Notes under the pieces: generated by a model
What the model was told of the DNA's origin: nothing
Databases searched by the model: none
The model's input: the letters and a program-made list of their open reading frames with translations, nothing else
Part shown: in pieces, positions 24,044 through 37,800 of the stretch
Layout: the number at the start of each line of letters is the position of its first letter
Numbering within the stretch: the stretch's first letter is position 1
Program-made: the position numbers and the translations under genes
Source: Spirogloea muscicola
Lineage: Eukaryota; Streptophyta; Zygnematophyceae; Spirogloeales; Spirogloeaceae
Length of the DNA stretch: 64,000 nucleotides
Reading direction: 5' to 3'
NCBI GenBank assembly: GCA_009602725.1
Contig: WELB01000042.1
Location: 607,092 to 671,091, forward strand

Positions 24044-25996
24044 TCAAGCATCCCCAGTTGCCTGGACTTTCCTGGGCTTCCTCAAAAGATCCTCAGTGTC
24101 TAAGGCACCAATCTTTGCAGCTAGTATGAAATCATTTTCTGTCAAACCACCTGCACAAATAGTACAGATGTGTTTGATTACTCCAACTGGCTGAGGTTTA
24201 TGCTTCGTAAGGAACGCAAGTCGTGCGGAAGAGCTGGAGCTAAACGTAGTCCGTTGCTGTCCGCAAGCACGGGTCTAGTCAAACCAGTACAGAGGGTAGA
24301 GCAGGAGAGCATGAATCAGACGGCTGCAGCTGACAAGGACTTGTAAGGCAGGACTTCTTACCAATTGAATGTGTAGAGATTTCCACACGGACATTGTTCC
24401 ACCCTTCAAGATGTAGATCTGGATGGTGACCTGGAGTGTGAAGGCGGACCAGTTTCAGTACTAGCCGCATGGTGCAATACTTGTTTTCTGGTCTAATTTT
24501 GCATGATAGCTCAGTCGTTTTCACAGCACTGCCTAGCACCCTTAGCAATCATAGTCTCTGCATCCTGCAGGCTATGCAGGTGGAACACTGGCATAAAGTG
24601 CACCCCTTACTAAGAGATGTTTATGAGTGACTCTGCAGAACACCATGACAAAGGGGTAGCATTGCTCAATCCCTACAGGAGGGGCTGTTTCAAGGAAGTG
24701 AGATACTGACCTTCAGCCTCAGCAACGGTAGCAATCCGTTCAAAGAGCTCAATGCCTTTGACAAAGTTTTTTAGTTTCCAAGACCTCTGTAGTTGGAGTC
24801 GTCCATCCACGTCACTGAGGTCCCACTCGCGGACCTATGTACTTCTGACTTGAGTGAGAAAAGCTCACAACCCAGCTAGCTGGAATGTAGCCACCAGACA
24901 AAACTTGCATAGCTGCGTGTCACGGCATGCTCGTCCTGGTCGTGCCACTCAATCTGTGTCTGATAATTAGCGCACTCTTTGGCGCAGAACATTTGGCAGC
25001 AAAGGATTCTTACTGCTACCCTTTTGTGCATCTTATCCTCGACTCACCTGTGCATGCATTGCCTCGGCATCTTCGCGACCCAGTGGCTTCATATCCTTTG
25101 TAGAACATGGTATGCACTTCTTGTCAGCAAGTTTTGTTGCTCCTGATAGGCCACACAGTACACTAAATTGGTTCTCAAATTAGAAGAGATGACAAATAAC
25201 CTGATGGACCAGAAGCACTTCTATCAGTGCGTGTCAACCCTTCTGGAGACCGTCTGACAAGAAAGTGAATCTGACTTGAGTAGCAACATATTGTTGATAG
25301 CTCTCACTCAGACAATTGCTGAACCCGTTGTCCATGCAGGGCAATCCATTTGGAGATGATTCCGAACAGAGATGATGTATCGCTGAGGTTCAACAGCTGA
25401 TCATCACCATCTGCAGTTCCTCCTTGTGCCCCTGCTGGCGCCATGGCGGAATGTGTTGACCTCCGTAGGGCTTCCTTATTCTGCAGGAAACACATGCTGA
25501 GAAATTGGTTGAAATATATTCTCTGGTCTGACAGAGCAAAATCTCTTCCAGTGCGGCAAGGGCGCGCATGTTCCAAGTGATATTGGTAAGGCAGCTCAAC
25601 AGGAGTCAGTTTGATGCATGGAGGAAAAGCCAAGCAAGGGAGCCCATTCTGCATACTTTGCAAGGGAGCCGCCAGTTGGACAGCTTGCTGCCTGGCACCG
25701 CAGCACACAAAAGTGTGAAACAACATCAAATTCCCCTTCGGACGACGGCTTCAAAGTACCTCAAGCCGCTGCAAGTTTGTCGAGGGAGACACCGTGGAGG
25801 AAGCTGACCATGGACTGAGGGACCGATATGAGCAAGCAGAAGCCACCGTCAGCAGCCTCCAGCACCAGTGCTGGCGGGGCTCACCTCCGGCTCCACTCCG
25901 CAGCGCACCGGCCAGGCCGAGGCTCCGGCCGCGCAGCAGCGCGACGGCGGAGCAGCTCCGCGTGGCGGCGGCGGCGGGGGCTGAGCAGGCGAGCAT
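24044..25996 (-). CDS. Pterin-4a-carbinolamine dehydratase (PCD/DCoH)
   Basis: Six minus-strand exons join in phase: 25996-25760, 25480-25408, 25142-25048, 24834-24711, 24430-24362 and 24150-24044, giving 234 aa. The enzyme dehydrates 4a-hydroxytetrahydropterin, recycling the cofactor of aromatic amino-acid hydroxylases; plant forms also bear on folate and molybdopterin-linked pterin metabolism. After a Ser/Arg/Ala-rich targeting sequence (MLACSAPAAAATRS...) come KLADKKCIPCSTKDMKPL, RSWKLKNFVKGIELFERIA, and the active-site block EAEGHHPDLHLEGWNNV and HSIGGLTENDFILAAKI with the catalytic histidines. The order and the CIPC..D motif match plant organellar PCD closely. Exons 1-2 are the least certain because the targeting region is not conserved, but they are the combination I found that keeps phase. 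Confidence 0.9.
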
Positions 25997-26414
25997 GGCG
26001 ACTCGAGGGCGAGCTCGCGGGCGCGCAGAGACACGGGACCGGTGCTAACTACGGCGTCCTTGTCAGCTCTTTCCAGGTGGCTCGGCCACCTGGGGCCGGG
26101 CCTAACCGTTAACGTTAACTCGTCGAATGGAATGCGCGAGCTTTGGCCGGACGACTCTCTCTCTTGACGACGGAAGGGAGACGGCGCGCGGTGCGCGTTG
26201 CAGCACCCTGATGGCTTCGCTTAGCGGCTACATGGTTGCGGTACTGTACATTGCCCTAGCTCGTCTGGCTCGTCGTCTGGCTGGGCGCCGGGGCCAGGCC
26301 TTGGAGGGGCGAGCCCGAGGCAAGGAGCCCCGGAGGCTGCCCCGCCAGGCCCGCCATAGCCGGCCTGTCCGCCATAGCCAGCATGCCCGAGCATCTCTAT
26401 CCCAGGATTTGTTC

Positions 26415-26665
26415 TTACCTATGGAGACATAATTTCTATTCGAGATCAAGAAAAAGACGAAATAGTATCACATGTAAAAAAAATTCTACAAATTGCTCGG
26501 ATAAAGCCTAACCACTCTGAAACAATTATAAAATCCTACATGCTATTTTATTACATGAGCCTCAGAGCGTAAGAATTCCCTTTGCGCTTCGTTGATTCCT
26601 TCCCAGGAAAATACCATAAAAGATAGTACCTTCTAATAAAAAAACGATAGGAAAAAAAACATGGC
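26415..26665. other. AT-rich island of organelle-like DNA
   Basis: About 250 bp of markedly AT-rich DNA sits sharply between GC-rich flanks. One plus frame reads YGDIISIRDQEKDEIVSHVK, then a basic/hydrophobic segment ending FYYMSLRA-stop. 'GDIISI' is the style of the S4 RNA-binding domain of organellar ribosomal protein S4, but the match is too short to be sure. The composition and coding style suggest a fragment of mitochondrial or plastid DNA moved into the nucleus (NUMT/NUPT). Confidence 0.5.
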
Positions 26666-28058
26666 ATGCCGCCGGGCAGGCCCACATTCGGGCCGGGCCG
26701 ACTGTGGTCGTCGGACGTGCCTCTGCGACGTATCACTCAAAGTCTTCCAAGCTAGCCCATCGTCTCTACGGTTACTTCAAGCTAATAGGGAATTAGGCTA
26801 ACTATTAGCTGCTAAGTGACGCTGCCGTCACAGCGTGAAACGAAGGGCGATGGAGTGTGTATTGAGTGGAAGAGGGCCTGAGTGGCCATGTACAAGCACA
26901 TAGACAGATGTCCATCACCTGCTGCTAAGCTGACCCGCTCAGTAACCACGAGTCAGCACTTAGAGGTCACTGACTGATGCCCCATGGGGAGGCCACATCA
27001 AGCCGGCACACTGTTCAGCACTAGCATTCCGCAGGCATTAGTTGCATGTCACAAATGCGGCTCGGGCTTACTCTGCAGCGCTCCCAAGCTCTGGCTATTC
27101 ATCAGCGTGTTGGTGCGCTCTCAGTCAGGCCACCTGCTTCCGTGGCGGCGCTTCGGCTCCCAACGTTAGCCTGTCAAAATTGTATGTGCTCACTCGTGAA
27201 CACTGATGTCACACTCTTACCTTAGCCACCTTAGGACAGTGCTTCGTTTTATGCAGCCCTTTTGCATTAGCTTTTGCCTGAACAGTGCATTGGCTTAGAC
27301 TGGCAACCTTTTAATTCATGCGCATCGTGCACCTTCTTTCAGCAGGGTAAAGAAGCAGCAGCTCTTTCAGATGGGGCAAGGGCTGTGAAAACCAGCCCAC
27401 AAGAGAACGAACAAGGATTAAGGGAGCCTGGAAACCGTAGAGACCACTAAGGGAGGATAGAAAATGCACTTCCAATGTAAGGCAATAATAGTGATGCGTT
27501 TGGAGTTCGCCCCTTGGTAACATGGATCTTTGGGCCTCGCTGTTGCCCTTGACAAGCTACTTGATTAGTTGGGCCTTGCCCCAGGGTTTCAGCCCCATCA
27601 TCAAGGTCACCCGCATGTGTGCAGGTTTCAGCTACCTGTCAATTGTTGACCTTGTGTTTAGTTTGGAAAACATTCGTGACATTTGAGCATCCTTGAGATA
27701 GCGTTAGCATCAATGCCTGTCCAGTAAGACGGACATTAGTCAGTAGGGAAAATTATGGAGACTTGTCTTCCCCGGTTGTAACCCATGCACTACTGAAGCT
27801 CACGAGGGTTGGGGGTTGGGTCCTCGTGCATACATGTATTTGTCAGCCTGACCATATTCTGAGCAGGGCCTTGTAGGGCAAAAGTTTCCAGTGCCACTGA
27901 AGCCACAAAAGGTAGGAGATGGACACGCCTGGTATTGCTTTCTTCGTAGTTAGAAGAATGGCTTCTACTGTTCATCGGCATACTCCTACATCACAGGTTT
28001 ATGACCGTGCACCATGTCACCTGTGTCAAATTCCTCGCTCTGTCTTGCATACATTGTG

Positions 28059-28090
28059 CTTGGTTCGATCCCGGGCAGGATTGAACCAAG
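28059..28090. repeat. Near-perfect 13-bp inverted repeat with B-box-like arm
   Basis: CTTGGTTCGATCC (28059-28071) pairs with GGATTGAACCAAG (28078-28090) with one G-T mismatch and a 6-base loop. The left arm contains GGTTCGATCC, which resembles the RNA polymerase III B box, but no tRNA cloverleaf surrounds it. Confidence 0.7.
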
Positions 28091-28389
28091 CCCTCCTCTT
28101 TGGTGATCTTTTCAGTTCACTTTAATTTGCTTGCCTGCCGCGTGATATTTGACATGTCACTCATAATCTTCTGCTGATGTGGCCGACGGACAATGATTGG
28201 CAGCCGACCCTCTGTGGCATGACAAGCTCTTGCAGAATGGCTTGCGGAAGCGAGAAGCACTCCCTAGGACAGTCTTTTTACAAGTGGCTCTTTCAAAGGG
28301 GGCGAGGGCTGCGAAAAGCCAGCACACAGAAAAGTGCTAGCAGCTAGTCCAAGAAAAGAGAAAGCGCGGCCAGAGTGACTGGTGGCTGT

Positions 28390-28960
28390 GAGAAGAAGTG
28401 GCTCTCCCAATGGGGGCAAGGCTGTGAGAAGCCAGCCCGAAAAGAATTGACAAGGTTCGAAGGGGCCAAACTACGAGCTAAGCAGCGACTGTGGGGCCTG
28501 AAGAGGCTATGGCAGAAGGGGGGAGGATGGACCACTCAGTAGTTACGAGTAAGGAGCCTCACATCCGACAGACTAGCTGCCAGAAAACTATCCCCCTGAC
28601 GAAAGCCGGAGGCCGCAGCGAGAGCACGGCCAGCACGCAGATGTAAGGCGTGGGCTGTGAGAGGCCAGCCCAAAGGAATGGACAAGGTCTAATGAAGCCG
28701 GAGTGCTAAGTACTAACACACCAGCAAGGGGACTCTCAGTAACCTCTAGTCAGGAGATGCAAGTCGGAATAGCTAGCAGGCGGATAAATGTCGCTCTGAC
28801 GGAAGTCGGAGGCTGCAGCCAAAGCGCGACCTGCGCGCAAGTTAACCGCAAAGTTAAGGGACCGTTGCAAAGAGATGGCCAAGCGCATCCGGAAGACTTG
28901 AGCGAGGGACCCGGCGACATTGACGCCAGGCTGCTCGCTCTGCTGCCCGTTGCGGCGGGC
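28390..28960 (-). repeat. Two inverted copies of the LLTRGY-box/hairpin repeat
   Basis: Two minus-oriented copies lie side by side. The first runs from a hairpin at 28420-28438 through a box at 28535-28556 into a GC-rich segment (28590-28640). The second has a hairpin at 28652-28671 and a box at 28735-28754, then a minus frame reading back through LNFAVNLRAGRALAAASDFR to SYSDLHLLTRGY-stop. The RAGRALAAAS segment recurs at 41930-41970 (LHLRAGRALAAASGF), so the coding-like tail is shared between distant copies. Confidence 0.7.
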
Positions 28961-30851
28961 CACTGCTCGCACCGCAAGGTGGTGATGCAGGTCAAGCCAT
29001 TTTGTGCTCAAGGCTCCGTGTCCGTCGACGGCGAGTGGGACAAACTCGCCTCCCACTGGGTGATCCGAGTATTTCCGTTCCTTTGCGCCCGCCGCTTGGC
29101 GGACTGCGTAGCCCGCCTCTTCCGACGAGCGTTTGGCGAAAAGAAGAGGGATAGAGGCGCTTAGAAGAATTTCGTGTAATCAAATGAAGGCCAAATGGCC
29201 AAGTACAAAGGCAAGCACATCTGGAGACCTACATACCCTAAAGCGGGTTGACCGGCTCCGAGCTTGGGGTGCCTTGGGGAGGGAGGCCAAACCGATCCAA
29301 AAATCACTTCGTTAAACGGACAAGGAGTGCAAACGATGGCAAAAAGCGATGCTTCAGTCTATAAGGGCCAAAGGGGGCAAGCGCGGCCAGATTAACTGGT
29401 GGCTGGGAGAGGCCAGCCCAAAAGAATGGACAAGGCCAAGGGACGACAAGCGGGGGCGACAGGAGGGTGCTCAACGAAGGCCGGCAGCAGCACACCGATG
29501 AGCAATTAGCCGCGGCCCTTTCAACACCGGGTTTTGTGGGGTTTAGAATAGAAACTCCCGACCGCCAATGAGATCAGATCAGATGACATGAGGCCCTCTT
29601 GGCCCCTTCTGGGGCCGCAGCCGAACGCCACGCCGCCAATGTCGCTTGGCAGAAGTTGGCCTGTGACCCTACCGGGCAGCCACCCTGCGGCGGCTCAGTG
29701 CCACGCGTCAGGCGGCTCGCCCTGTGCCGCCGTTTCTCAGTCGGGGCCCGCCGGCTTCGGAGTGGCCCCGAGGGGTCTCTTGCGGGGCCGCCAGCGGCAT
29801 GCAGCTTGGCGGCCCCGCCGTCGGGCCGTCCATGAGAAACTGCGATGCGATGCGGTCCGGCGGCTTTCGTCGTGGGGCCCCTCCTTCTGACGGCCCCTTC
29901 TAATTCTGGCCGGGCGGGACGCCAGGCTGCGTTCACACCCACCGAAATTGAGTAGAAGTAATCAGGCTCACCTGTTTCGGGTCACCAAGAATCATCTGAT
30001 CGGGCATTTTTGAGCACCTTGCGTGCGTCAGAGCAGAAATAGAGAAAAGTGGAGAGGCACACTGGTATGCACGGGAGCCCGCCGCCGCCCTCTCCCACTT
30101 TTGCGCGTGGAGAGCACAGCGCCGTCACGGGGCCCGGCCCGGCTTCTCACATGTGTGGGCTCGTCTGCCATTGTACATTACTTTCAGGGCTGGCTTTTCA
30201 CAGGAACCCCCCCACCTTGGAACAGCTCACTGCATTGTGGGCTGGCTTCTCACAGCCATTGCCTTACATTGGACACCTATTCCTTCCTCTCTTCCGTCCA
30301 CAACCCTCGCCCTTGTCCATTCCTTTGGGCTGGCCATCTCCCAGCCACCAGTTAATCTGGCCGCGCTTGCTTCTAAAATCGCCCTCTACTGGATAGTCTT
30401 CCTTGTTTCTTCCTCCCTGCGCCAGGAAGAAGTCAGGAAGCCAGCTTGACCACGCCCTTCTCCCATCATCCCTCCCCCCATCGCGACCCTCCGCTCGGAC
30501 TGCCGGCGTCGCCGCCGCCACCGCCGCCGGAGAGCCACACTTGGCGCGCGAAACGCGCTCTCGTCGACGCCAGCCGCCTCCCAGTACAGCCGGCTCCGCC
30601 TCGTGCCGCCATCCAGCGCAGCTCTCGGCCTCGGTGGCCTCTCTACCGGCGCGCACTGCTACCTCGGCCTTCCCGTCGATCAGGCTCGGCGCTCTTGCGG
30701 CAGGCTCGCGGCCACAAGTCCATTTTCGAGGCTCTTGCCTGCCGGCGCCTGTGGCTTGACGGCGGGGACAGCGATGTGGAGTGAGCAAGGCGTCTGAAGT
30801 GCCGATTTGGCAGCCAGGCGGGCCCGGTGCCCATCCTTTTGTGCCCGCTCG
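28961..30851. other. Gene-poor region, GC-rich, with hairpin repeats
   Basis: No gene recognised. Hairpin-family copies lie at 29401-29419 (direct orientation) and about 30185-30350 (inverted, three diverged units). The 29580-29940 segment is GC-rich with overlapping frames on both strands and no family motif. The promoter and 5' UTR of the reticulon gene should lie between about 30400 and 30851. Confidence 0.45.
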
Positions 30852-32177
30852 ATGACCGGCCTGAAGGGGCAGCTTGCCGAGCGACGGAGCTCAGAGTCCA
30901 TCTCCAGCAATGCTCCGTTTACAAAGTCCAGCCTGTCGGAGATATCTGATATCTGCAGCAAATTGGATCTACGCCCAGGTAAGTGATGACGCATCCACAA
31001 GCACCAACTGTGAGTGAGGAGGCATTTCAGACATGAGGACTGTAGCTTCTTGTACTCATCTGCGCTTTTGCCAGGCCAGTGCTTCAGGCGCTTTATCTTT
31101 GATGAATTGAGACGGATCTGCACATAGTCTGGCTCTGTGATTGCAGTGCTGACACTTTTTAACATATCTTGATCCCCAGTGGACGTTGTAAACCTTTGGA
31201 GGCAGCCTGGTTTTGCTGCGCTGGTGCTTGTTGTCAGCAGCCTAATTTACTGGCACTGCATGGCTGCAAACCGGACATTTGTGTCATTGATTGCGGACAT
31301 GCTCCTGGTCATTGTGTGCGCTCTTGGCATCCTGAGATTACTGTGCCGGCATCTCAAGATCTCGTGAGTGCTTCCAAAACAGTCTCTGTGTATGCTGATA
31401 TGTAAAGCATCTGACATTACCGCAGAATCTTCATGTATGCCTGCATACATGCATTTGACAAGAGAGCTTCTACAAGTACACTTGCGGGGCCTTGTTTGTG
31501 CAGAATTTCTACGAGTCCTTTTGAGGTCCAACTATCAGCCGAGGCAGCAACGTGCTTTGTCGCATGCTTAGCAAACACCGTATGCGCAACAGAAGGTGTC
31601 CTTAGAGTGGCAGCGAGTGGATCTGATTACAAGCTCTTTGCGAAGGTTAGATGTTGTGGCAAGCACCTTGTGCAATGTTTCCTACTCTGTGCTTAGGCCT
31701 GCATTATACTTATCTTCAGTGCTTGCTAAGAGCTTGCTCTGATGTGATGAAGTGCAGTAGAATTTGGTCAGGAAGGTCAGCCAATGTGTCCAGTATCAGT
31801 AGTCTGAGTATATTGCTTTGGTGCAGGTTGTGACTTTTCTGTACGGTGCATCCATTCTAGGGAGGATGTTCTCTGGACCAACTCTTGCGTACATTGGTAA
31901 GAGGCAACGCATTGCAAGCCTGTCCTTCTGTGAGGCACGGCACTTGCGGGCTTGCACTGCCACTGTGGAACAGCACTTCCTATGAGATAACTCATGATTG
32001 GTTGTTGCTGCGGCAGGATTGTGGCTGTTCGTCACAATTCCATTCTTCCCTCAGCGGGAGACAACAGGAGACAGCGGGAGCAAGGGATTCGCAACATGTC
32101 GCAAATTGAAACCAGGTCTTGGCTCACTAAGCGCCATTCTGCGGACCCAAATACTTGATAAACAGCAGGGTAGATAA
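30852..32177 (+). CDS. Reticulon-domain ER membrane-shaping protein
   Basis: Five exons join in phase: 30852-30978, 31180-31363, 31504-31645, 31827-31896 and 32017-32177, giving 227 aa. Reticulons bend ER membrane by inserting hydrophobic hairpins and shape tubules. After a Ser-rich cytosolic N terminus comes the reticulon domain: VDVVNLWRQPGFAALVLVVS, a first hairpin continuing to VCALGILRLL, a central hydrophilic segment (FEVQLSAEAATC...DYKLFAK) and the second hairpin VVTFLYGASILGRMFSGPTL with GLWLFVTIPFFPQRE. The 'D(V/L)xxWR' entry and the spacing match plant RTNLB proteins. The C terminus (about 40 residues after PQRE) is basic and not conserved. An alternative acceptor at 31426 would add about 26 residues; the strong TTTGTGCAG before 31504 is preferred. 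An in-frame TGA upstream supports the start. Confidence 0.85.
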
Positions 32178-32756
32178 TAGCACGTGCCAGCCCTATTCCT
32201 ACTAGCGGTGACAAGGCTTGCTTCCTCTAGTGTTAGCAGATCTAATTGCTTACGACAATGTGTAATGTTGACATAGGGTCGCGCTTAAGTCAATGTGCAA
32301 TATTGATATAGGTTTGCATGCTTGCTTAGTCTAGCATAGCAGCAAATACAGCAGGGGTGCACACAGCGTGCAGTATAGGGACAGGCCGAATAGTACTACC
32401 CTCTGTGTGCATGGGAGCACTAGGTGAAGAATCCAATTTTCAAACCAATTATCTTGCTTCTATTGTGTCCATGCATGCAGTCGATAAGTGCTTCGTGTAC
32501 ACTTGCCTGCACGGTCTCCCTGGTCATGCAGATACATACAACAGCTGGAGGTCCTCGATTCATCTAAGCTCAATCGGCATTTGTCTCTGCCTGCTATACG
32601 ATCAGGTTATCCTGCATCCATGAATGTGCATGACTGACACTCGTAAAAAATTGGTCATGATCACTGACTTTGCAGCAATGTCCCACACAGTGCGGAGGTA
32701 GCACAATAATTTTTACTTCAAGCTTTAGGACACTTTGAATTGTGTACAGAATGAAA
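32178..32756. other. Convergent spacer
   Basis: The 3' regions of the reticulon and eL43 genes; no gene seen. An imperfect 22-base direct repeat (CAATGTGTAATGTTGACATA-like) occurs near 32255 and 32292. TGTAA, a polyadenylation signal used by many chlorophyte algae, is part of the first copy, about 80 bp past the reticulon stop. Confidence 0.4.
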
Positions 32757-34357
<1,601 letters not shown>

Positions 34358-34826
34358 GGCTGCGCCGCGCGAGGCCGCCGCCGCCGCCGCCGCCGCCGCC
34401 GCAGGGCGCGGCGCCAAGGAGGGGGGCGAGGATGGGGGGTGGCCTTAAACCCTGCTTGGTGACTTTGTGGGCGCTGCACGGAGCAGGGTTTTGCCCAGGC
34501 CCCCCAGCAGCCCCCCCCGCTGGGAGCCGTCCGATGGAGCCCACACGGGGTTGCCCACGGTGCATCCGACGGCCGAGCCGGCCCCGGCCCCAGGGCCTGC
34601 CCGGCTCTGGCGGGCAGGGCCCCGGAGCGCAGATGAGTCCGCTCGGGCTGTCGCCAATGGTGGTGCTTAGTGGGCGGCGGCGGCGGCGGCGGCGGCAGCG
34701 GGCGGCGCGCGCGCGCGTGGTTCTGCGATTCCGCTAGCCGCTCGCGCGACGACGGATACTCCATCAGTCGTTCGATGCGGCTGTAGTGGCAAAGCCAGCG
34801 GCGGAGGCCCCGCGGCGGCGGCAGCC
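34358..34826. promoter_or_regulatory. Shared divergent promoter region eL43 / starch synthase III
   Basis: A 469-bp GC-rich spacer between two divergent starts, with (CCG/CGG)n runs (34376-34402, 34676-34700), a poly-C-like segment near 34513 and a CG-rich alternating stretch near 34708-34718. No TATA box is evident. Confidence 0.5.
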
Positions 34827-37800
34827 ATGGCCGCGACATGTCAGCCTGCGGGCAGCGGCTCTGGCAGCTGGGCCTCCCGCCGGCCCTCCCGCTCCGAGGC
34901 TTCGCCGAGCAGCTCCTGCAGCAGTGCCCGCGTCCTCGGAGCGGCGCTACTGCCCGGCCGGCGCCAGTGGGCTGCAGGCGGGCCTGCAGCGAGACCGGCT
35001 CTCGCAGGCGAGAGGCGCGCAGCCGCTGAGAAGCCCCTCCACTGCACCATCTTCGACGAGGTTCGCCTTCTGCAGCATCAGAGGGGGCTGCTCGTCTCAG
35101 GGCAGCAGTGTGCCGGCCACGATATCGCCTGCTGGGAAGCACAGGGAGCCGGCGAAGTCGGTGCAAATTGGAGCTGCCCCTGATTACTCCTTCAGGAGCT
35201 TGCGTCCGCTTTCCAGGGCAGCAATCCGGGCGCTGAGCAGCTGCTGTCGCGCGCGGACGGCGACGTCCTGGTGGAGACAGACCCGGCCCTGTCCATCAGC
35301 GTCAAGCAGCCCCACTACGAGGTTAGAAGCTTGAGCGAATGGCTTTAGTTGACACGTTCTGGGCAGTCAGAGATCTCAGTGAGGCTTTGATCAGTCAAGT
35401 TGACAGACACCTCCATTGTAGACTGCACAACAGCAGCTCCTGTCAGCTGGCACAGCTGGTGCAACACTGTTGAGATGTTCCACTTGCAAGCACTGTTGCC
35501 CGACTTTAATATGAGAGCTGAAGTAGAAAGTCAATATGACCACATGGTTCTGTAGGGCGAGACTAGCAAAAAAATCATCTCAAGTGCCAACCAGCATATC
35601 AGCTCTTGTGGTGCAGCTGGCGTGTGTGTACAATAGCCACGGGAGGATTCTGCAGCCAGCCAAGCGGCTGTGGCTCCACATGGGCCACTCGGGCTGGCAG
35701 GATACTCGGGATATCGAGCTGCAGCAGGCTGCAGAGGATCCAGAGGTTTCCGTCCACGCCTGTGCCGGCTCAGTCTTCCTGGGTCTTGCTTTTTGAAGTC
35801 ATCCTAGTGGCAAGACTTGAGCTGGGGTCGCAACAGTTGCAGCTGTGCACTGAAGCTAGCACAGCAGCCCATTGCCAAGTGCCCACAGATCCAACGGCCT
35901 TACTTATATCAGCTTGAATATCTTACTTGCGCGCTTTCACAGGTATGGATTGGCTGCGCGAAGCTGCCAGCGTCCGGGCTATCGTCGGCCACGCATCTCG
36001 AGGTCCAGCTGGTGTTCAAGGGCCAGATGGAGGACGGCGAGGAGCGGTGGGACAACAACAAGGGGAGGAACTGGGGAGTCGCAGTCGAGCTCTTCCCCGG
36101 CGAAGGCCTGGTGACTGCTCTGCCGCCGGCCCGGCACCTCGCGAGCTCCCTGCTGCTGAAGGTTGAGGCCCTCACAGCGAACGGCCTTCTGACGAGACAT
36201 CAGGGAGAGGCCCTCCGCACCCTGGCTTGGCAGGGCGACTTCTCCATCCTGCGGGTGTATGAGCAGGTGAGGACCAGGAGCCACGTTGGTGGTCACAGCT
36301 GCCTTTAGCCACTGGAAGACTTGTGTGTTCAGCGGTCTGCATTTGTGCTTGAGGAGGGTAAGGACTGACTTGTGCTCATGCCTTAGGGGCATCATGAGGC
36401 ACCAGGTGCGGTGGTGGGACGACGTCTCGATCACATCTGTCTTTACCGACAGACTAGGCTTCTTGCGACGGCCTGGGCTGCATACTGTCCACGTCACCTC
36501 TGAGATGGCTCCAGTTGCCAAAGTTGGAGGCCTTGCTGATGTGGTCACTTCACTTGCCAAGGCTCACCAAGTAAGCTAAGTGATCTGCTCGGGCACCTGG
36601 CATCAGCTCCAAGTCCCGTTGTTCAAGGTGTAGCTAGCTTGATTGGACCAATGGAGGTTGCAGCTGCTTGGCTCTAATAGGTCACTGGCTGTGCGTATGC
36701 CCAGATACTTGGCACGTTGATAGAGATCATCATGCCCAAGTATGACTGCATTGACTACAAGAGTGTGGAGGAGCTTCGTCAGCTGTGTAAGGTTTCTCTC
36801 AAAACATATCACTCGATGACAAAGAGGTTGGAATGTGCACATCAGCCATTTGAGCCTGGTAATTGGAGGCCAAGTTACCTAGACATTACCGAGGACAACA
36901 TACAAAATGTGATGCCTGAAAGAGGGAGTGGGCTGTCAGGTCGGCGTGGTGTGGAATGGAGCAGAAATAGCCACCCTGGTGTGGAGTGGCCTGGTAGATG
37001 GGCTTCCGGTCTACTTTGTGGAGCCACACAGCAGCGATGCATTCTTCTGGCGAGGGTACTATTATGGCCAGGCGGACGACGGGGCCAGATTCCTCTTCTT
37101 CTGTAGAGCTGCACTTGAGTTCCTGCTCTGGTCTGGCAAGCAACCGGACGTTCTCCACCTCCATGATTGGCAGGTCAACTAGGTCTGCTCAATGGCTGCC
37201 CCTGTAGCTGTGGCTGCTAAATGGAAATCGTAACTATGGACCTCACAGAAAGAATGTACTACTTCAGGCCATTGAGTTGATCACAGCTCTCTCTGGCCTT
37301 GTTGTCTGGCCCACACCACTGAAGTCTAATCAGTGCTCTCTTGATTGCTGGCAGACAGCGGCCATCGCCCCGTTGCTCAAGGAGGAGTACAGACAGAGGG
37401 GGTTGTGGAAACCCCGGGTGATGTTCACCATCCACAACATCGCATACCAAGGCGTGCTGTCCGCCGACTGCCTGCAGACCATTGGCCTCAGTCCCGAGAG
37501 AAGCCCGCAACTCGCGCAGATGGTGGACTACTCCAGGCCTGGATTCTTCCCTGGCAAACATGACATCAACTTGCTGAGGGTGGGCCTGATTACCATCACA
37601 ATTGACATATAATCATCTTGATGCTTCAGCCAGGATACTCAATGTGGGTCTCATGTCCTGCATCTAGAGCTACGCTACAAAGACACATCAGATCATGCTA
37701 CATTGCGCGCTTCATGACCTCTTCACAATGTCCTTAGCTTATCTTTTGAGCTCTAGGTCACTATTCTTGTTCTCAGCTATTCCATGAGTTCTTATGTCCT

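Larger units (their letters stand above)
25997..28380. other. Gene-poor region with scattered repeat fragments
   Basis: No nuclear gene recognised. Fragments of the dispersed repeat family occur: the inverted box CTCAGTAACCACGAGTCAGC (26938-26957), a diverged direct box at 27188-27207, and hairpins at 27380-27398 and about 28306-28325. The AT-rich island and the near-perfect hairpin at 28059-28090 are listed separately. Confidence 0.5.

Noticed and set aside
24431-24548. Extension of the carbinolamine dehydratase exon upstream of GHHPDL (RLVLKLVRLHTP)
   Set aside because: This is intron read-through; an AG acceptor directly before GTCACCATCC joins the preceding exon in phase and restores EAEGHHPDL.
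26127-26432. 101-aa plus frame in the GC-rich spacer
   Set aside because: Arg/Ala-rich low complexity, running into the AT-rich island; no conserved motif.
28260-28700. Possible CRISPR-like array (palindromic repeats spaced about 70-110 bp)
   Set aside because: The repeats are diverged, occur in both orientations across the window, and lie in intron-rich eukaryotic DNA without cas genes.
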